A stretch of 64,000 nt of DNA from Pseudomonas parafulva (GCF_000800255.1 NZ_CP009747.1:5022001-5086000), one strand, 5' to 3'. Counted from the stretch's first letter, positions 37,036 through 47,030 are shown. Numbers and translations: made by a program. The notes: generated from the sequence alone by a model not told the origin.

Positions 37036-37890
37036 CTACAGCGCTCGCCAGGCCCCGGTCATGTGCAGCAGTTCGCCGTGGCCGGTCAGCGCCAGCCGTC
37101 CGTCTGGCGCCGCCTGGCTGGCGCTCAGGGACACTTCCGAAGGCAAGCGCACCGGCTTGTGGAAGTCCACGACGAAACCGTAGCCGGCCACCGGCAGATG
37201 CCCGCGCAGGGCGGCCAGGGCCATGGCCTTGCTCCACATGCCGTGGGCGATCGCCTTGGGGAAACCGAACAGCCGGGCGCTGGCAGCGCTCAGGTGAATG
37301 GGGTTGTAGTCGCCGCAGACCTTGGCATAGCGCCGGCCGATGTCGCGGTCGGCGTACCAGCGCGTGACGTCCGTCAGGCCCGCCAGCGATGGCTCGCCCG
37401 CCGGCTCGTGCACCACGCCGTCGAGCTTCAGGCCCCTGACCAGCATGCGACTGGTTTCGCGCCAGAGCACGCCGAGGCCATCGTGGGCCTCGGTGACCAG
37501 GTCGAAGGTGCCGCCCTTGGCATGGGCCTGCAGGTTGTCGGCGTGTACCGCGAAACGCAGGCCTTCGAGACCGCCCAGGGGGCGCAGCACTTCGATGTCG
37601 TTGTGCAGGTGCACCAGCCCCAGCAGCGGAAACGGAAAGTCTGCGGCGGTGAGCAGTTGCAATTGCAGGGTGAAGGCCATGACATGCGGGTAAGTGGCCG
37701 GCAGCCGGCGGTCATCGCTGAAATGGCACAGCCGCCGATAGGCCTGAAGGTTGCGCGGGTCGATGCGCAGAAAACAGCGCAGGCCGCGTTCGGGCAGGCG
37801 CGTGCCGGTGATCTTGCGCTTGCCCAGTGCCCTCAGATAGAGGCGGCTGCGAGCCTCGGGGCTGTGCAGGTCGAGCCAGGATCGCTTCAT
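37036..37890 (-). CDS. MaoC-family hotdog dehydratase
   Basis: Protein of 284 residues with a double-hotdog layout. The C-terminal half has the hydratase-2 motif AKVCGDYNPIHLS with its catalytic Asp/His pair, followed by AIAHGMWSKAMAL. The family hydrates 2-enoyl-CoA (or ACP) to (R)-3-hydroxyacyl thioesters. It begins two bases after the stop of the FabG-type reductase, so a metabolic pair acting on (R)-3-hydroxyacyl chains is likely: reductase plus dehydratase. The thioester carrier (CoA or ACP) is not clear from sequence. Confidence 0.87.
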   Translation of the reverse strand: MKRSWLDLHSPEARSRLYLRALGKRKITGTRLPERGLRCFLRIDPRNLQAYRRLCHFSDDRRLPATYPHVMAFTLQLQLLTAADFPFPLLGLVHLHNDIEVLRPLGGLEGLRFAVHADNLQAHAKGGTFDLVTEAHDGLGVLWRETSRMLVRGLKLDGVVHEPAGEPSLAGLTDVTRWYADRDIGRRYAKVCGDYNPIHLSAASARLFGFPKAIAHGMWSKAMALAALRGHLPVAGYGFVVDFHKPVRLPSEVSLSASQAAPDGRLALTGHGELLHMTGAWRAL

Positions 37891-37892
37891 GT

Positions 37893-39245
37893 TCACGCTC
37901 CTATCAAGGCTTGGCCGCAGACCCGCAGGTACTGGCCACTGACCGCGCCGGTGCCCGGCTGCGCCAGCCAGGCGACAGCCTCGGCAACGTCCTGCGGGCG
38001 GCCACCCTGGCCGAGCGAACTCAGCCTGCGGCCGGCCTCGCGCAGGCCCATGGGCATGGCGGCGGTCATGTGCGTCTCGATGAAGCCGGGCGCCACCGCG
38101 TTGATGCTGATGCCGCGCTCGCCCAGGGGCGCGGCCCAGGCCTGGGCCAGGCCGATCAGGCCGGCCTTGCTCGCCGCATAGTTGGCCTGGCCGCGATTGC
38201 CCGCGATGCCGCTGACCGAGGCCAGCAGCACGATGCGCGCATCGTCGTGCAACTGGCCGCCGTCGAGCAATGCCTGGGTCAATTGCTGCGGGGCCTTGAG
38301 GTTGACGGCCATGACCGCATCCCAGTAGTCGGGGGTCATGTTGGCCAGGGTCTTGTCGCGGGTGATGCCGGCGTTGTGCACCAGGATGTCCAGGCCGTCG
38401 GGCAGGGCCTGCTGCAACTGCGACGCGGCGTCGCTGGCACAGATGTCCAGGGCCAGCGCCTGCGCGCCGATGCGCGCGGCCAGGGCGTCGAGGTCTTTCT
38501 GTGCCGGCGGCACGTCCAGCAGGATCACCTCGGCACCGTCGCGGGCCAGGGTCTCGGCAATGGCAGCACCGATGCCGCGTGCCGCGCCGGTGACCAGCGC
38601 GCGCTTGCCCGCCAGCGGTCGCGTCCAGTCCTGCACCTGGCGGGCGCAGGCCTCCAGGCGCAGGACCTGGCCGGAAACGAAGGCGCTCTTGGGCGACAGG
38701 AAGAAGCGCAGCGCGCCTTCGAGCTGATCGTCGGCCGCAGCGCCCACGTACAGCAACTGTGCCGTGCCGCCATTGCGCAACTCCTTGGCCAGCGAGCGAC
38801 TGAACCCTTCCAGGGCGCGCTGGGCCACACGCGCCAGCGGGTCGTCGAGCTGCTCCGGGGCGCGCCCGAGAATCACCACCTTGGCGCACGGGGCGAGGCT
38901 GCGCAGCAGCGGTTGAAAGAACGCGCGCAACTGCCCGAGCGTATCGCTGTCGGACAGATGACTGGCATCGAACACCACCGCCTTGATCTTCGGCCCCAGA
39001 CCAGCGACCCAGGCGGGGGATTGCAGATCAACACCTTCGAAGTGGTAGCACTCGTCGGTGAGTGCCGGGGCCAGGGCCTCGACGCGCCGCGCCAAGGGGC
39101 CTCCGCCGAGTACCAGGGCGCCCTCGATGGGCCGCAGGCGTCCGGCCTGCCAGCGTTCCAGTGCAGCCGGGCGGGGTAGGCCAAGGGCATCGACCAGGCG
39201 GCGGCCGAGCGTGGAGTTGGCGAAGCCGATATAGCGATCGCTCAT
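37893..39245 (-). CDS. fabG: Long FabG-type 3-oxoacyl reductase
   Basis: Short-chain dehydrogenase of 450 residues, about twice the usual FabG length. The C-terminal half is a complete SDR: cofactor loop TGAARGIG (219-226), NAG (291-293), S343, Y356 and K360 (YAASK). The first 200 residues look like a degraded second Rossmann domain (VLGGGPLARR near 46-54) without a catalytic tetrad. This matches the high-molecular-weight FabG group (FabG4-like), which often uses NADH and CoA substrates. It forms an operon with the MaoC gene and is divergent from the thiolase gene, 159 bases apart. The reading could be extended upstream to 39383, but the ATG at 39245 is preferred. Confidence 0.9.
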   Translation of the reverse strand: MSDRYIGFANSTLGRRLVDALGLPRPAALERWQAGRLRPIEGALVLGGGPLARRVEALAPALTDECYHFEGVDLQSPAWVAGLGPKIKAVVFDASHLSDSDTLGQLRAFFQPLLRSLAPCAKVVILGRAPEQLDDPLARVAQRALEGFSRSLAKELRNGGTAQLLYVGAAADDQLEGALRFFLSPKSAFVSGQVLRLEACARQVQDWTRPLAGKRALVTGAARGIGAAIAETLARDGAEVILLDVPPAQKDLDALAARIGAQALALDICASDAASQLQQALPDGLDILVHNAGITRDKTLANMTPDYWDAVMAVNLKAPQQLTQALLDGGQLHDDARIVLLASVSGIAGNRGQANYAASKAGLIGLAQAWAAPLGERGISINAVAPGFIETHMTAAMPMGLREAGRRLSSLGQGGRPQDVAEAVAWLAQPGTGAVSGQYLRVCGQALIGA

Positions 39246-39404
39246 GATGCGGGTCTCCCTGAAGGCAAGCATGCAAGTGTGGACCTTAATTGCGCGCAGG
39301 TCGTTCGAATCCTCGAAAAAGCGCCTAGGCTGAGGCTTTGCCCAATGGCGCGGGTCAACGCGTGACTCGATAAATTGGCTCAAATTGTTTCAGGAGAAAT
39401 CAGC

Positions 39405-40682
39405 ATGCAGTCACCTCGTCGCGTTGCGATCCTGGGCGGCAACCGTATTCCGTTCGCCCGCTCCAACGGCGCCTACGCCACCGCCAGCAATCAGGCGATG
39501 CTCACTGCGACGCTGGAAGGTCTGGTGGAGCGCTATCGGCTGCACGGGCTGCGCTTGGGCGAAGTGGTGGCCGGCGCGGTGCTCAAGCACTCGCGCGACC
39601 TGAGCCTGACCCGCGAATGCGTGCTCGGCTCGCGGCTGTCGCCGCAGACCCCCGCCTACGACATCCAGCAGGCCTGTGGCACGGGGCTGGAGGCTGCGCT
39701 GCTGGTGGCGAACAAGATCGCCCTCGGGCAGATCGACAGCGCCATCGCCGGCGGCGTGGACACCACCTCCGATGCACCGATCGCGATCAACGAGGGGCTG
39801 CGCCGGGTGCTGCTGGAGGCCAACCGCGGTCGGCAACTGAGCGAACGTCTGAAGCCGTTTCTCAAGCTGCGGCCGAGCTTTCTCAAGCCCGAGTTCCCGC
39901 GCAATGGCGAGCCGCGCACCGGGCTGTCGATGGGCGAGCACTGCGAGCGCATGGCGCAGACCTGGCAGATCGAGCGCGCCGAGCAGGACGCACTGGCGCT
40001 GCTCAGTCACCAGCACCTGGCCGAGGCCTATGACCAGGGTTGGCACGATGACCTGCTCACGCCCTACCTGGGTCTGACCCGCGACAACAACCTGCGGCCA
40101 GGCCTCACCGCCGAGCAGTTGGCCAAGCTCAAGCCGGTGTTCGACAAAGGCCCCAAGGGCACCCTGACCGCTGGCAACTCCACCCCGCTCACCGATGGCG
40201 CCTCGCTGGTGCTGCTGGGCAGCGAGGCCTGGGCCGAGCAGCAGGGATTGTCGGTGCTGGCCTATCTGGTGGACGGCGAGGCGGCCGCCGTGGACTTCGT
40301 CAAAGGTCGCGAAGGTCTGCTCATGGCGCCGGTGCATGCGGTGCCACGCCTGTTGGCGCGCAATGGCCTGAGCTTGCAGGACTTCGACTACTACGAAATC
40401 CACGAAGCCTTCGCCGCCCAGGTGCTGTGCACCCTCAAGGCCTGGGAGGACGAGCGCTACTGTCGCGAGGTGCTGGGGCTCGACGCGGCGCTGGGCGCCA
40501 TCGACCGCAGCCGGCTCAATGTCAAGGGCAGCTCGCTGGCTGCCGGTCATCCGTTCGCCGCCACCGGTGGGCGGATTCTGGCGAACATGGCCAAGTTGCT
40601 GGCCAAGGCCGGCAAGGGTCGCGGACTGATCTCGATCTGCGCTGCGAGCGGGCAGGGGGTGACGGCGATCGTCGAGCGCTGA
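39405..40682 (+). CDS. Acetyl-CoA C-acyltransferase (thiolase)
   Basis: Thiolase of 425 residues with nucleophile C91 (QQACGTG), H382 in AAGHPFAATGGR and the second cysteine C412 in CAASGQG. The length and sequence suggest the FadI/trifunctional-like branch rather than short PhaA-type enzymes. It would condense or cleave 3-ketoacyl-CoA. AGGAGA lies 8 bases upstream of the ATG at 39405. Opposite to the FabG/MaoC operon and immediately followed by an AraC regulator. Together the three enzymes cover ketoacyl formation or cleavage, reduction and dehydration, but no acyl-CoA dehydrogenase or enoyl reductase is present here. Confidence 0.9.
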   Translation: MQSPRRVAILGGNRIPFARSNGAYATASNQAMLTATLEGLVERYRLHGLRLGEVVAGAVLKHSRDLSLTRECVLGSRLSPQTPAYDIQQACGTGLEAALLVANKIALGQIDSAIAGGVDTTSDAPIAINEGLRRVLLEANRGRQLSERLKPFLKLRPSFLKPEFPRNGEPRTGLSMGEHCERMAQTWQIERAEQDALALLSHQHLAEAYDQGWHDDLLTPYLGLTRDNNLRPGLTAEQLAKLKPVFDKGPKGTLTAGNSTPLTDGASLVLLGSEAWAEQQGLSVLAYLVDGEAAAVDFVKGREGLLMAPVHAVPRLLARNGLSLQDFDYYEIHEAFAAQVLCTLKAWEDERYCREVLGLDAALGAIDRSRLNVKGSSLAAGHPFAATGGRILANMAKLLAKAGKGRGLISICAASGQGVTAIVER

Positions 40683-40722
40683 GGTGGTAACCTTTGGCCA
40701 AACCACGACAACAAGCCGCGCC

Positions 40723-41511
40723 ATGCCGACCCCAGGTCCCCTCACTGCCCCCCGTGCCATCCCCACGCTGCAGCGCTTGCCGCGGCCGCTGTACGCCCGC
40801 GCCGAAAGCCTCGGCGCAGGCTCCTGGACCCCGCGCCATCAGCATGACTGGGCGCAGTTCTCCTACGCCATCAGTGGCGTGCTGGGCGTCTACACCAGCG
40901 ATGGCAGCTACTTTGCTCCGCCGCAGTGGGGGGTGTGGATTCCGGCGGGGCTGGAGCACGAGGTGGTGACCTCGATGCAGGCGGAAATGCGCAGCCTTTA
41001 TGTGCGTCGCGATGCCTGCACCTGGGGCGCCGATGCCTGCCAGGTGGTGGAGGTGACGCCCCTGGCGCGCGAGCTGATCAAGCAATTCTGCCAACTGCCG
41101 GCGGCCTACCCGGAAGGCGACACGGCCGAGGCCCGCCTGGTGGCGGTGCTGCTCGACCAGTTGCAGACGCTGCCGCACGTCGGCTTCTCGTTGCCGCTGC
41201 CGCGCCATCCCGGCCTGCTGGCGCTGTGCAATGCGCTGATCGCCGCGCCTGATCGCGCGCAGACCCTGCAGCAGTGGGCGCTGCAACTGGAGTGCTCGGA
41301 CAAGACGCTCATGCGCCTGTTCCAGCGCGAGACCGGCTTGAGTTTTCGCAACTGGCGCCAGCGCATGCGTCTGCTGTCGTCGCTGGCGCTGCTCGAAGCC
41401 GGGCACAGCGTCACCGAGGCGGCGCTGGGCTGTGGCTACGACTCCACCTCGGCCTACATTGCCGCCTTCAAGCAGTTGTTCGGTGCCACGCCAGGCGAAC
41501 TGCGCCTCTGA
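40723..41511 (+). CDS. AraC-family transcriptional regulator
   Basis: Regulator of 262 residues. An N-terminal cupin sensor (about 30-110; HQHDWAQFSYAISGVLGVYT, PPQWGVWIPAGLEHEV) precedes two C-terminal helix-turn-helices (about 165-260; LQQWALQLECSDKTLMRLF and VTEAALGCGYDSTSAYIAAFK). It lies 40 bases after the thiolase gene, so it may be cotranscribed with it and control the divergent thiolase/FabG-MaoC promoter region. The start is uncertain: the ATG at 40723 lacks a clear ribosome-binding site, and a GTG at 40684 is also possible. Confidence 0.88.
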   Translation: MPTPGPLTAPRAIPTLQRLPRPLYARAESLGAGSWTPRHQHDWAQFSYAISGVLGVYTSDGSYFAPPQWGVWIPAGLEHEVVTSMQAEMRSLYVRRDACTWGADACQVVEVTPLARELIKQFCQLPAAYPEGDTAEARLVAVLLDQLQTLPHVGFSLPLPRHPGLLALCNALIAAPDRAQTLQQWALQLECSDKTLMRLFQRETGLSFRNWRQRMRLLSSLALLEAGHSVTEAALGCGYDSTSAYIAAFKQLFGATPGELRL

Positions 41512-41514
41512 TCT

Positions 41515-43458
41515 TCAGGTCTTGAACCGGCGCACCAACGCATCCAGTTCGCTGGACAGGCCTTCCAGGCTTTGCGAGTCCTGCCGCGCCGCCTGCGCCA
41601 GTTCGGCCACCAACTGCGCATCGCCATGGATCTGGCTGATGTGGCGGTTGATGTCTTCGGCCACCTGGTGCTGCTCTTCAGCGGCGGTGGCGATCTGCGT
41701 ATTCATGTCGCGGATGACGTCCACCGACTCACGGATCTGACCGAAGCTGTCACGTGCCTCGCCGATGCGGCTGACCGACTGCTGCGACACGTCCAGGCTG
41801 GCATGCATCTGCGCAGCCACCTGGGCCGTACGGCTGGCCAGGTTGCCCAGCAAACCATCGATCTCGGCGGTGGAGTCGGCGGTGCGCTTGGCCAGGGCGC
41901 GCACTTCGTCGGCGACCACGGCGAAGCCGCGACCCTGTTCGCCGGCACGGGCCGCTTCGATGGCGGCGTTGAGCGCCAGCAGGTTGGTCTGCTCGGCGAT
42001 CGAGCGGATGGTGCCCAGAATCGACTGGATCGAATTGCTGTCACGCTCCAGTTGCTGCATCGACTGGGCAGACTGTTCGATCTCATGGCTCAGGCGATCG
42101 ACGCTCTGCACCGCCGCGTCGATCTGCTGCTGACCCTGGCGCGCCTGCTGCTGGCCGCTGTCGGCCGATTGCGCGGCCTGGCTGCACGAACGCGCCACTT
42201 CGTTGGCGGTGGCGACCATTTCGTGGAAGGCCGTGGAGACCATGTCCACCGCTTCGCGCTGGCGCCCGGCCGCCTCAGCCATGTCGCCGGACACCCGGGT
42301 AGAACTGGCCGAGGTGGCGAGAATCTTCCCGGCGGCGCCTCCGATGTGCTGGATCAGGCTGCGGATCGCGCCGAGGAACTGGTTGAACCAACTGGCCAAC
42401 TGCGCGGTTTCGTCGTTGCCGCGCACGTCGAGGTTGCGGGTCAGGTCACCTTCGCCCTGGGCGATGCCTTCCAGGCCACTGCTGACACCGGTGATCGGCC
42501 GCACGATGAGCTTGGCGAAGGTGGCGCCGGCCACCGCGAACAGCGCGGCGAGCACCAGGGCGATGACGCCGATCTGCCAGGTCAGGCGGGTGGCGGCCTG
42601 CATCACCTCGTCCTGCTGGATCAGGCCGATGAAGGTCCAGCCCAACTGCTCGTCGACATAGACGTTGGCCATGTACGGTTGGTCGTCGATACGCACCTGC
42701 ACCAGACCCTTGCCGGCCTTGGCCAACTCGGCGTAGCCGCCGCCGAAACTCTCCAACTGCTTGAAGTTATGGTTGGGGTCGCGTGGGTCGACCAGCACGT
42801 TGCCGTTCTTTTCCACCAGCATCAGGTAACCGCTTTCGCCCAGCTTGATCTTCTTGACGATTTCGCTGAGGCCCTTGAGCGACACGTCGATGTTGACCAC
42901 GCCGCCAGGAGCGCCGAGTTGGTTGTTGACGGCGCGTACGGTGCCGATCAGCGCCAGGTCGTCGGCAGCCCAATAATAGGCGCCGGTGCGCACGGTCTTG
43001 CCGGGGTTGGCCATCGCCAGTTGATACCAGGGGCGCTGGCGTGGGTCGTAGTTGGTGTACTTCTGCCCGGCGGGCCAGCCGACATAACCGCCGTCGCTGA
43101 CGCCATAGGACACATAGGCGTAGGCCGGATGGGTTTCAGCCAGACGGGTGAAGGCGGCCAGTACCAGTTTGTCCTGCTCACCCAGTTCGGTCGGCGGGTT
43201 GGCGCTCATGAACTTGTTCAGGTTGCTGCCTGCGGCGCCGACCTGGGGCAGGGAGGCCAAGTAGTCGACGTTCTCGTCGATGCCCTGGAAGAACATGTTC
43301 ATCGCATTGGCGACCTGGCGGATTTCCCGGCTGCTGCTGTCGAGGAAATCGTCCCGCGCGTCTTCGCGCAGGTTCAGCACCACCACGGCGGCGACGATGA
43401 CGATGGGCAAGCCGGCAATGACGGCGAAGGCCCAGGTGAGTTTCTGCTTGATGTTCAT
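41515..43458 (-). CDS. Methyl-accepting chemotaxis protein with dCache sensor
   Basis: Chemoreceptor of 647 residues. TM1 is about 9-29, a periplasmic double-Cache domain spans about 31-290, and TM2 is about 296-316. HAMP follows at about 317-370 and the signalling domain ends the protein (tip [19 protein letters not shown]). The membrane-distal pocket has Y137-x4-R142-x-W144-Y145 and D191, the residue pattern described for amino-acid-binding dCache_1 domains. An amino-acid attractant is therefore likely, though the ligand is not proved. The last five residues (RRFKT) are not a CheR/CheB tether pentapeptide. Confidence 0.93.
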   Translation of the reverse strand: MNIKQKLTWAFAVIAGLPIVIVAAVVVLNLREDARDDFLDSSSREIRQVANAMNMFFQGIDENVDYLASLPQVGAAGSNLNKFMSANPPTELGEQDKLVLAAFTRLAETHPAYAYVSYGVSDGGYVGWPAGQKYTNYDPRQRPWYQLAMANPGKTVRTGAYYWAADDLALIGTVRAVNNQLGAPGGVVNIDVSLKGLSEIVKKIKLGESGYLMLVEKNGNVLVDPRDPNHNFKQLESFGGGYAELAKAGKGLVQVRIDDQPYMANVYVDEQLGWTFIGLIQQDEVMQAATRLTWQIGVIALVLAALFAVAGATFAKLIVRPITGVSSGLEGIAQGEGDLTRNLDVRGNDETAQLASWFNQFLGAIRSLIQHIGGAAGKILATSASSTRVSGDMAEAAGRQREAVDMVSTAFHEMVATANEVARSCSQAAQSADSGQQQARQGQQQIDAAVQSVDRLSHEIEQSAQSMQQLERDSNSIQSILGTIRSIAEQTNLLALNAAIEAARAGEQGRGFAVVADEVRALAKRTADSTAEIDGLLGNLASRTAQVAAQMHASLDVSQQSVSRIGEARDSFGQIRESVDVIRDMNTQIATAAEEQHQVAEDINRHISQIHGDAQLVAELAQAARQDSQSLEGLSSELDALVRRFKT

Positions 43459-43641
43459 TCGCGCTCCCGGATTTTTTCTTGTAGACGCATGGAACTGGTA
43501 TCAAGGGCATCGGCAGGGCGCTGGTGTTTCTGAAGGAGTCTGTAGGAAAACTCCCAGTTTTAAGGGATGAAAGCGGCAGACGAGGCCGCTTCAGTCATAC
43601 CTGGCTAATAGGGCATACCCAATTGCCGTGCTTGAGGGCAT

Positions 43642-44046
43642 TCAGTGGCAGCAACTGCCTTCATCCGCCAGGCCCTGGAGGATCGGACAGTCGGGTCGAT
43701 CATCGCCATGGCAATGGGCGACCAACTCGCTGAGGGTGTCGCGCAGGCTCACCATTTCCTCGATCCGACGGTTCAGGTCCTCGATGTGCTGGGTCGCCAG
43801 CGCCTTCACATCGGCGCTGGCGCGCTGGCGGTCCTGCCACAGCGCCAGCAGACGCGCGACCTCGTCCAGGGAGAAGCCCAGGTCGCGCGAGCGCTTGATG
43901 AAGTTCAAGCTGTGCAGGTCGTCCTGCTGGTAGAGGCGATAGCCGCTGTCGCTGCGCAGCGCTGGCTTGAGCAGGCCAATGGACTCGTAGTAGCGGATCA
44001 TCTTGGCGCTGAGCCCGGTACGCCGGGCGGCCTGGCCGATGTTCAT
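43642..44046 (-). CDS. cueR: Copper-responsive regulator CueR
   Basis: MerR-family activator of 134 residues. N-terminal winged helix ([21 protein letters not shown]), a dimer coiled coil and a C-terminal metal loop. C112 and C120 ([10 protein letters not shown]) and S77 match the residues of E. coli CueR that bind Cu+/Ag+ and select monovalent ions. It activates promoters with an over-long 19-bp spacer; two such promoters are present here. Its start overlaps the copA stop (ATGA), so copA and cueR are one operon and CueR should raise its own level with copper. Confidence 0.96.
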   Translation of the reverse strand: MNIGQAARRTGLSAKMIRYYESIGLLKPALRSDSGYRLYQQDDLHSLNFIKRSRDLGFSLDEVARLLALWQDRQRASADVKALATQHIEDLNRRIEEMVSLRDTLSELVAHCHGDDRPDCPILQGLADEGSCCH

Positions 44047-46445
44047 GGGGTCTCCTTGACGGCGATGTCGCGCGGCTTCCAGGTCTTGAGCCAGAGGGCG
44101 TTGCTGACCACGCTGACGCTGGACAAGGCCATGGCGGCGCCGGCCAGCACCGGGTTGAGGTAACCGAAGGCGGCGAGGGGGATGCCAACCAGGTTATAGA
44201 TGAAGGCCCAGAACAGGTTCTGCCGAATCTTGGCGTAGGTCTTGTGGCTGATTTCCAGCGCCGCCGGCACCAGGCGCGGGTCGCCGCGCATCAGGGTGAT
44301 ACCGGCGGCCTGCATGGCCACATCGGTGCCACTGCCCATGGCGATGCCGATGTCGGCGGCGGCCAGGGCGGGCGCGTCGTTGATGCCGTCACCGACCATG
44401 GCCACCACGCCTTGCTGCTTCAATGCGTTGACGGTGGCCGCCTTGTCGGCCGGCAGCACTTCGGCGTGTACATCGTCGATGCCCAAGGCTTGGGCAACCA
44501 CCCGGGCGCTGCCGCGGTTGTCGCCCGTCAACAGGTGGCTGCTGATGCCTTGGGCATGCAAGGCGGCGATCGCCTGGTCGGCACCGGGCTTGAGGCTGTC
44601 GCCGAAGGCGAACAGGCCCAGCACCTGGCGCTGCGGCGAGCACTCGATCAGCCACGACAACGTGCGGCCCTCGGCTTCCCAGGTGTTTGCCTGAGTTAGC
44701 AAGGTGTCCGGCTGCAATTCGTTCTCGTCGAGCAGGCGGCGGTTGCCCAGCGCCAGCACCCGGCCTTCGACCGTGCCCTGGATACCGCGTCCGGTCAGCG
44801 ACTGGCTGTCACTGACCTGGGGAATGTCCAGGCCTTGCTCGCGCCCGGCTTCCAGGACGGCCTTGGCCAGCGGATGCTCGCTGCCGCGTTGCAGGGCACC
44901 GGCCAGGCGCAGCAGGTCATGGTCGGCGCCTGCCGCCGCCTGCAAATGAACGATGCGCGGGCTGCCGGAGGTGAGCGTGCCGGTCTTGTCGAACACCACG
45001 CGGTTCACCGCATGGGCGCGCTCCAGGGCTTCAGCGTCCTTGATCAGGATGCCGTGGCGGGCGGCTACGCCGGTGCCGGCCATGATCGCCGCTGGTGTCG
45101 CCAGGCCCAGGGCGCACGGGCAGGCGATCACCAGCACGGCGACGGCGTTGATCAGCGCGCTTTCCAGCGGCGCACCGGCCAGCCACCAGCCGACCAGGGT
45201 GATCAGCGCCAGTACCAGTACCGCCGGGACGAACACCTGGCTGACCCGATCCACCAGCTTCTGGATCGGCGCCTTGGCCGCTTGGGCGTCCTCGACCAGG
45301 CGGATGATGCGTGCCAGTACCGTCTCCGTGCCCAGCGCCTGGGTGCGCACCAGCAAGCGGCCTTCGCCGTTGATCGCTCCACCGGTGACGCTGTCGCCAG
45401 GCGCTTTGGCCACTGGCAGGCTTTCACCGCTGATCAGCGCCTCGTCGGCATGACTGCTGCCTTCGAGCACCTCGCCATCGACCGGAAAGCGCTCGCCTGG
45501 CTTGACCAGCACCTGGTCGCCCAGGCGCAACTGACTGATCGATACCTCCTCTTCACTGCCGTCGATCACTCGCACGGCGCGCTCCGGCCGCAGGGCTTCC
45601 AGGGCGCGGATAGCGCTGGCGGTCTGACGCTTGGCGCGGCTTTCCAGGTACTTGCCCAGCAGCACCAGGGCGATCACCACCGCCGAGGCCTCGAAATACA
45701 GATGCGGCTCCATTCCAGCCGGCGCCTGCGCCCATTGATAGAGGCTCAGGCCATAGCCGGCGCTGGTGCCCAACGCGACCAGCAGGTCCATGTTGCCGGC
45801 GCCTGCGCGCACGGCTTTCCAGGCGGCCTTGTAGAAGCGTGCGCCGAGGATGAACTGCACCGGCGTGGCCAGCGCGAACTGCGCCCAGGCCGGCAGCATC
45901 CAGTGCAGGCCGAACGGTTGCACCAGCATCGGCAGCACCAGCGGCAGGGCCAGCAGCACGGCGGCGAGTACCGCCAGGCGCTCGCGGCGCAGGCGACGCT
46001 GAGCCTGGTGTCGGTCGTCGTGGGCATCGCGCGGCAGGCGGGCGCTGTAGCCGGCCTGTTCGACGGCGGCGATCAATGCCGCCTCGGCCGTACCCGCCAG
46101 TACTTCCAGGTGAGCGCGTTCGCTGGCCAGGTTGACGCTGACCTGTTCGACGCCCGGCAGTTTGGCCAGTGCCCGTTCGACGCGGCCCGCGCAACTGGCG
46201 CAGGTCATGCCGCCGATCTGCAGTTCCAGGGTGTGGGTCGGTACGCGGTAGCCGGCTTGGCGCACGGCGTCGATCAACGCTGGCAGGCTGCTGGCCGGGG
46301 CCTGGATGCGGGCCTGTTCGGTGGCCAGGTTGACGCTGACCTGTGCAGCGCCGTCGACCTTCTGCAGCGCGCGTTCGACGCGGCCGACGCAGCTCGCACA
46401 GGTCATGCCGGCAATCGGCAGGTCGAAGGTGGTGGTTGCGGCCAT
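44043..46445 (-). CDS. copA: Copper-exporting P1B-type ATPase
   Basis: Inner-membrane Cu+ pump of 800 residues. Two N-terminal metal-binding domains have GMTCASC (C16/C19 and C82/C85). Eight TM helices follow, with intramembrane C442-P443-C444, the phosphorylated D486 of DKTGT, the SEHPLAK nucleotide site and GDGINDAP. It moves Cu+ (probably also Ag+) from cytoplasm to periplasm. Expression is expected from the CueR-type promoter immediately upstream. The only gene after it in the operon is cueR. Confidence 0.97.
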   Translation of the reverse strand: MAATTTFDLPIAGMTCASCVGRVERALQKVDGAAQVSVNLATEQARIQAPASSLPALIDAVRQAGYRVPTHTLELQIGGMTCASCAGRVERALAKLPGVEQVSVNLASERAHLEVLAGTAEAALIAAVEQAGYSARLPRDAHDDRHQAQRRLRRERLAVLAAVLLALPLVLPMLVQPFGLHWMLPAWAQFALATPVQFILGARFYKAAWKAVRAGAGNMDLLVALGTSAGYGLSLYQWAQAPAGMEPHLYFEASAVVIALVLLGKYLESRAKRQTASAIRALEALRPERAVRVIDGSEEEVSISQLRLGDQVLVKPGERFPVDGEVLEGSSHADEALISGESLPVAKAPGDSVTGGAINGEGRLLVRTQALGTETVLARIIRLVEDAQAAKAPIQKLVDRVSQVFVPAVLVLALITLVGWWLAGAPLESALINAVAVLVIACPCALGLATPAAIMAGTGVAARHGILIKDAEALERAHAVNRVVFDKTGTLTSGSPRIVHLQAAAGADHDLLRLAGALQRGSEHPLAKAVLEAGREQGLDIPQVSDSQSLTGRGIQGTVEGRVLALGNRRLLDENELQPDTLLTQANTWEAEGRTLSWLIECSPQRQVLGLFAFGDSLKPGADQAIAALHAQGISSHLLTGDNRGSARVVAQALGIDDVHAEVLPADKAATVNALKQQGVVAMVGDGINDAPALAAADIGIAMGSGTDVAMQAAGITLMRGDPRLVPAALEISHKTYAKIRQNLFWAFIYNLVGIPLAAFGYLNPVLAGAAMALSSVSVVSNALWLKTWKPRDIAVKETP

Positions 46446-46470
46446 GGCTTCTCTCCTTGATCAGGCCTGC

Positions 46471-46501
46471 AGCATCAACCTTGCCATGCGGGGAAGGTCA
46501 A
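46471..46501 (-). promoter_or_regulatory. CueR-type promoter of copA-cueR
   Basis: On the minus strand: -35 TTGACC (46501-46496), a 19-bp spacer (46495-46477) and -10 GATGCT (46476-46471). A dyad of ACCTTGCC and GGAAGGT type overlaps the spacer (46478-46498). The 19-bp spacer and dyad are hallmarks of MerR/CueR control. The -35 overlaps the stop codon of the small exported protein gene. Confidence 0.87.
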
Positions 46502-46884
46502 TACCCCAGGTCGGCTCGCTTGAGCTGCAGTCCATTCTGGCCCAAGGCGATGCGGTACTTGTTGATCTGACCGGCGTGCAGCACCAGTCGAGTGCTGCGC
46601 TGATCCTCGACGCCTGCGCCGCAGCCGGGCGCCTGGCCGGGCAGCAGGCGCAGGCGCACGTCCACCGGCCCTGGCGGCAGGTTGAAGGAGGTCGATTGTT
46701 CCTGGAAGACGCGCCCGGACAGTTGGTCGTTGAGGTAAACGCCGATTTCGCAGCTGGTGGCCACTTCCAGACGCTCCCGGGAAATGATCAGTACGCTGTA
46801 CTGCGCGTTGTCCTCGGCGCTGGCCGGCGGCACCATGGCCAACGTGCCCAAAAGCCCGACAACGCCCGCTGTTGCCCTGAACAT
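46498..46884 (-). CDS. Small exported protein next to copper genes
   Basis: Protein of 128 residues that I do not recognise. A signal peptide (about 1-23, ending PASAE) is followed by about 105 residues of mostly beta structure with a single cysteine pair (C44 and C87, in TSCEIG and PGCGAG) that could form a disulfide. It has no Met- or His-rich copper motif. AGGAGA lies 7 bases before the ATG at 46884. It reads towards copA on the same strand and is divergent from copZ; the copZ CueR site lies upstream of its start. A role in copper handling is plausible from position only. Confidence 0.78.
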   Translation of the reverse strand: MFRATAGVVGLLGTLAMVPPASAEDNAQYSVLIISRERLEVATSCEIGVYLNDQLSGRVFQEQSTSFNLPPGPVDVRLRLLPGQAPGCGAGVEDQRSTRLVLHAGQINKYRIALGQNGLQLKRADLGY

Positions 46885-46972
46885 GAAGAGTCTCCTGCTG
46901 GCTGACGATCTGCAAAAGCGCAGCTTGGCCGAGGTTGGCAAGGATTGCTACCCCGGTCCGTCATCGAGGCGC

Positions 46973-47003
46973 TTGACCTTGCCACCATGGCAAGGTCGAG
47001 ACT
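46973..47003 (+). promoter_or_regulatory. CueR-type promoter of copZ
   Basis: -35 TTGACC (46973-46978), a 19-bp spacer (46979-46997) and -10 GAGACT (46998-47003). A perfect 10-base inverted repeat GACCTTGCCA / TGGCAAGGTC with a 3-base centre (46975-46997) lies over it. The layout is the same as at the copA promoter. The dyad could also reach the divergent small exported protein gene. Confidence 0.88.
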
Positions 47004-47030
47004 GCGGCGAAATCCTCAGGAGGTAGCACC

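Noticed and set aside
41572..43533. A 653-codon plus-strand frame opposite the dCache receptor
   Set aside because: Shadow of the MCP; no domain can be seen in it.
43645..46460. Plus-strand frames opposite cueR and copA (172 and 541 codons)
   Set aside because: Shadows of copA and cueR, both identified by metal-binding and catalytic motifs.
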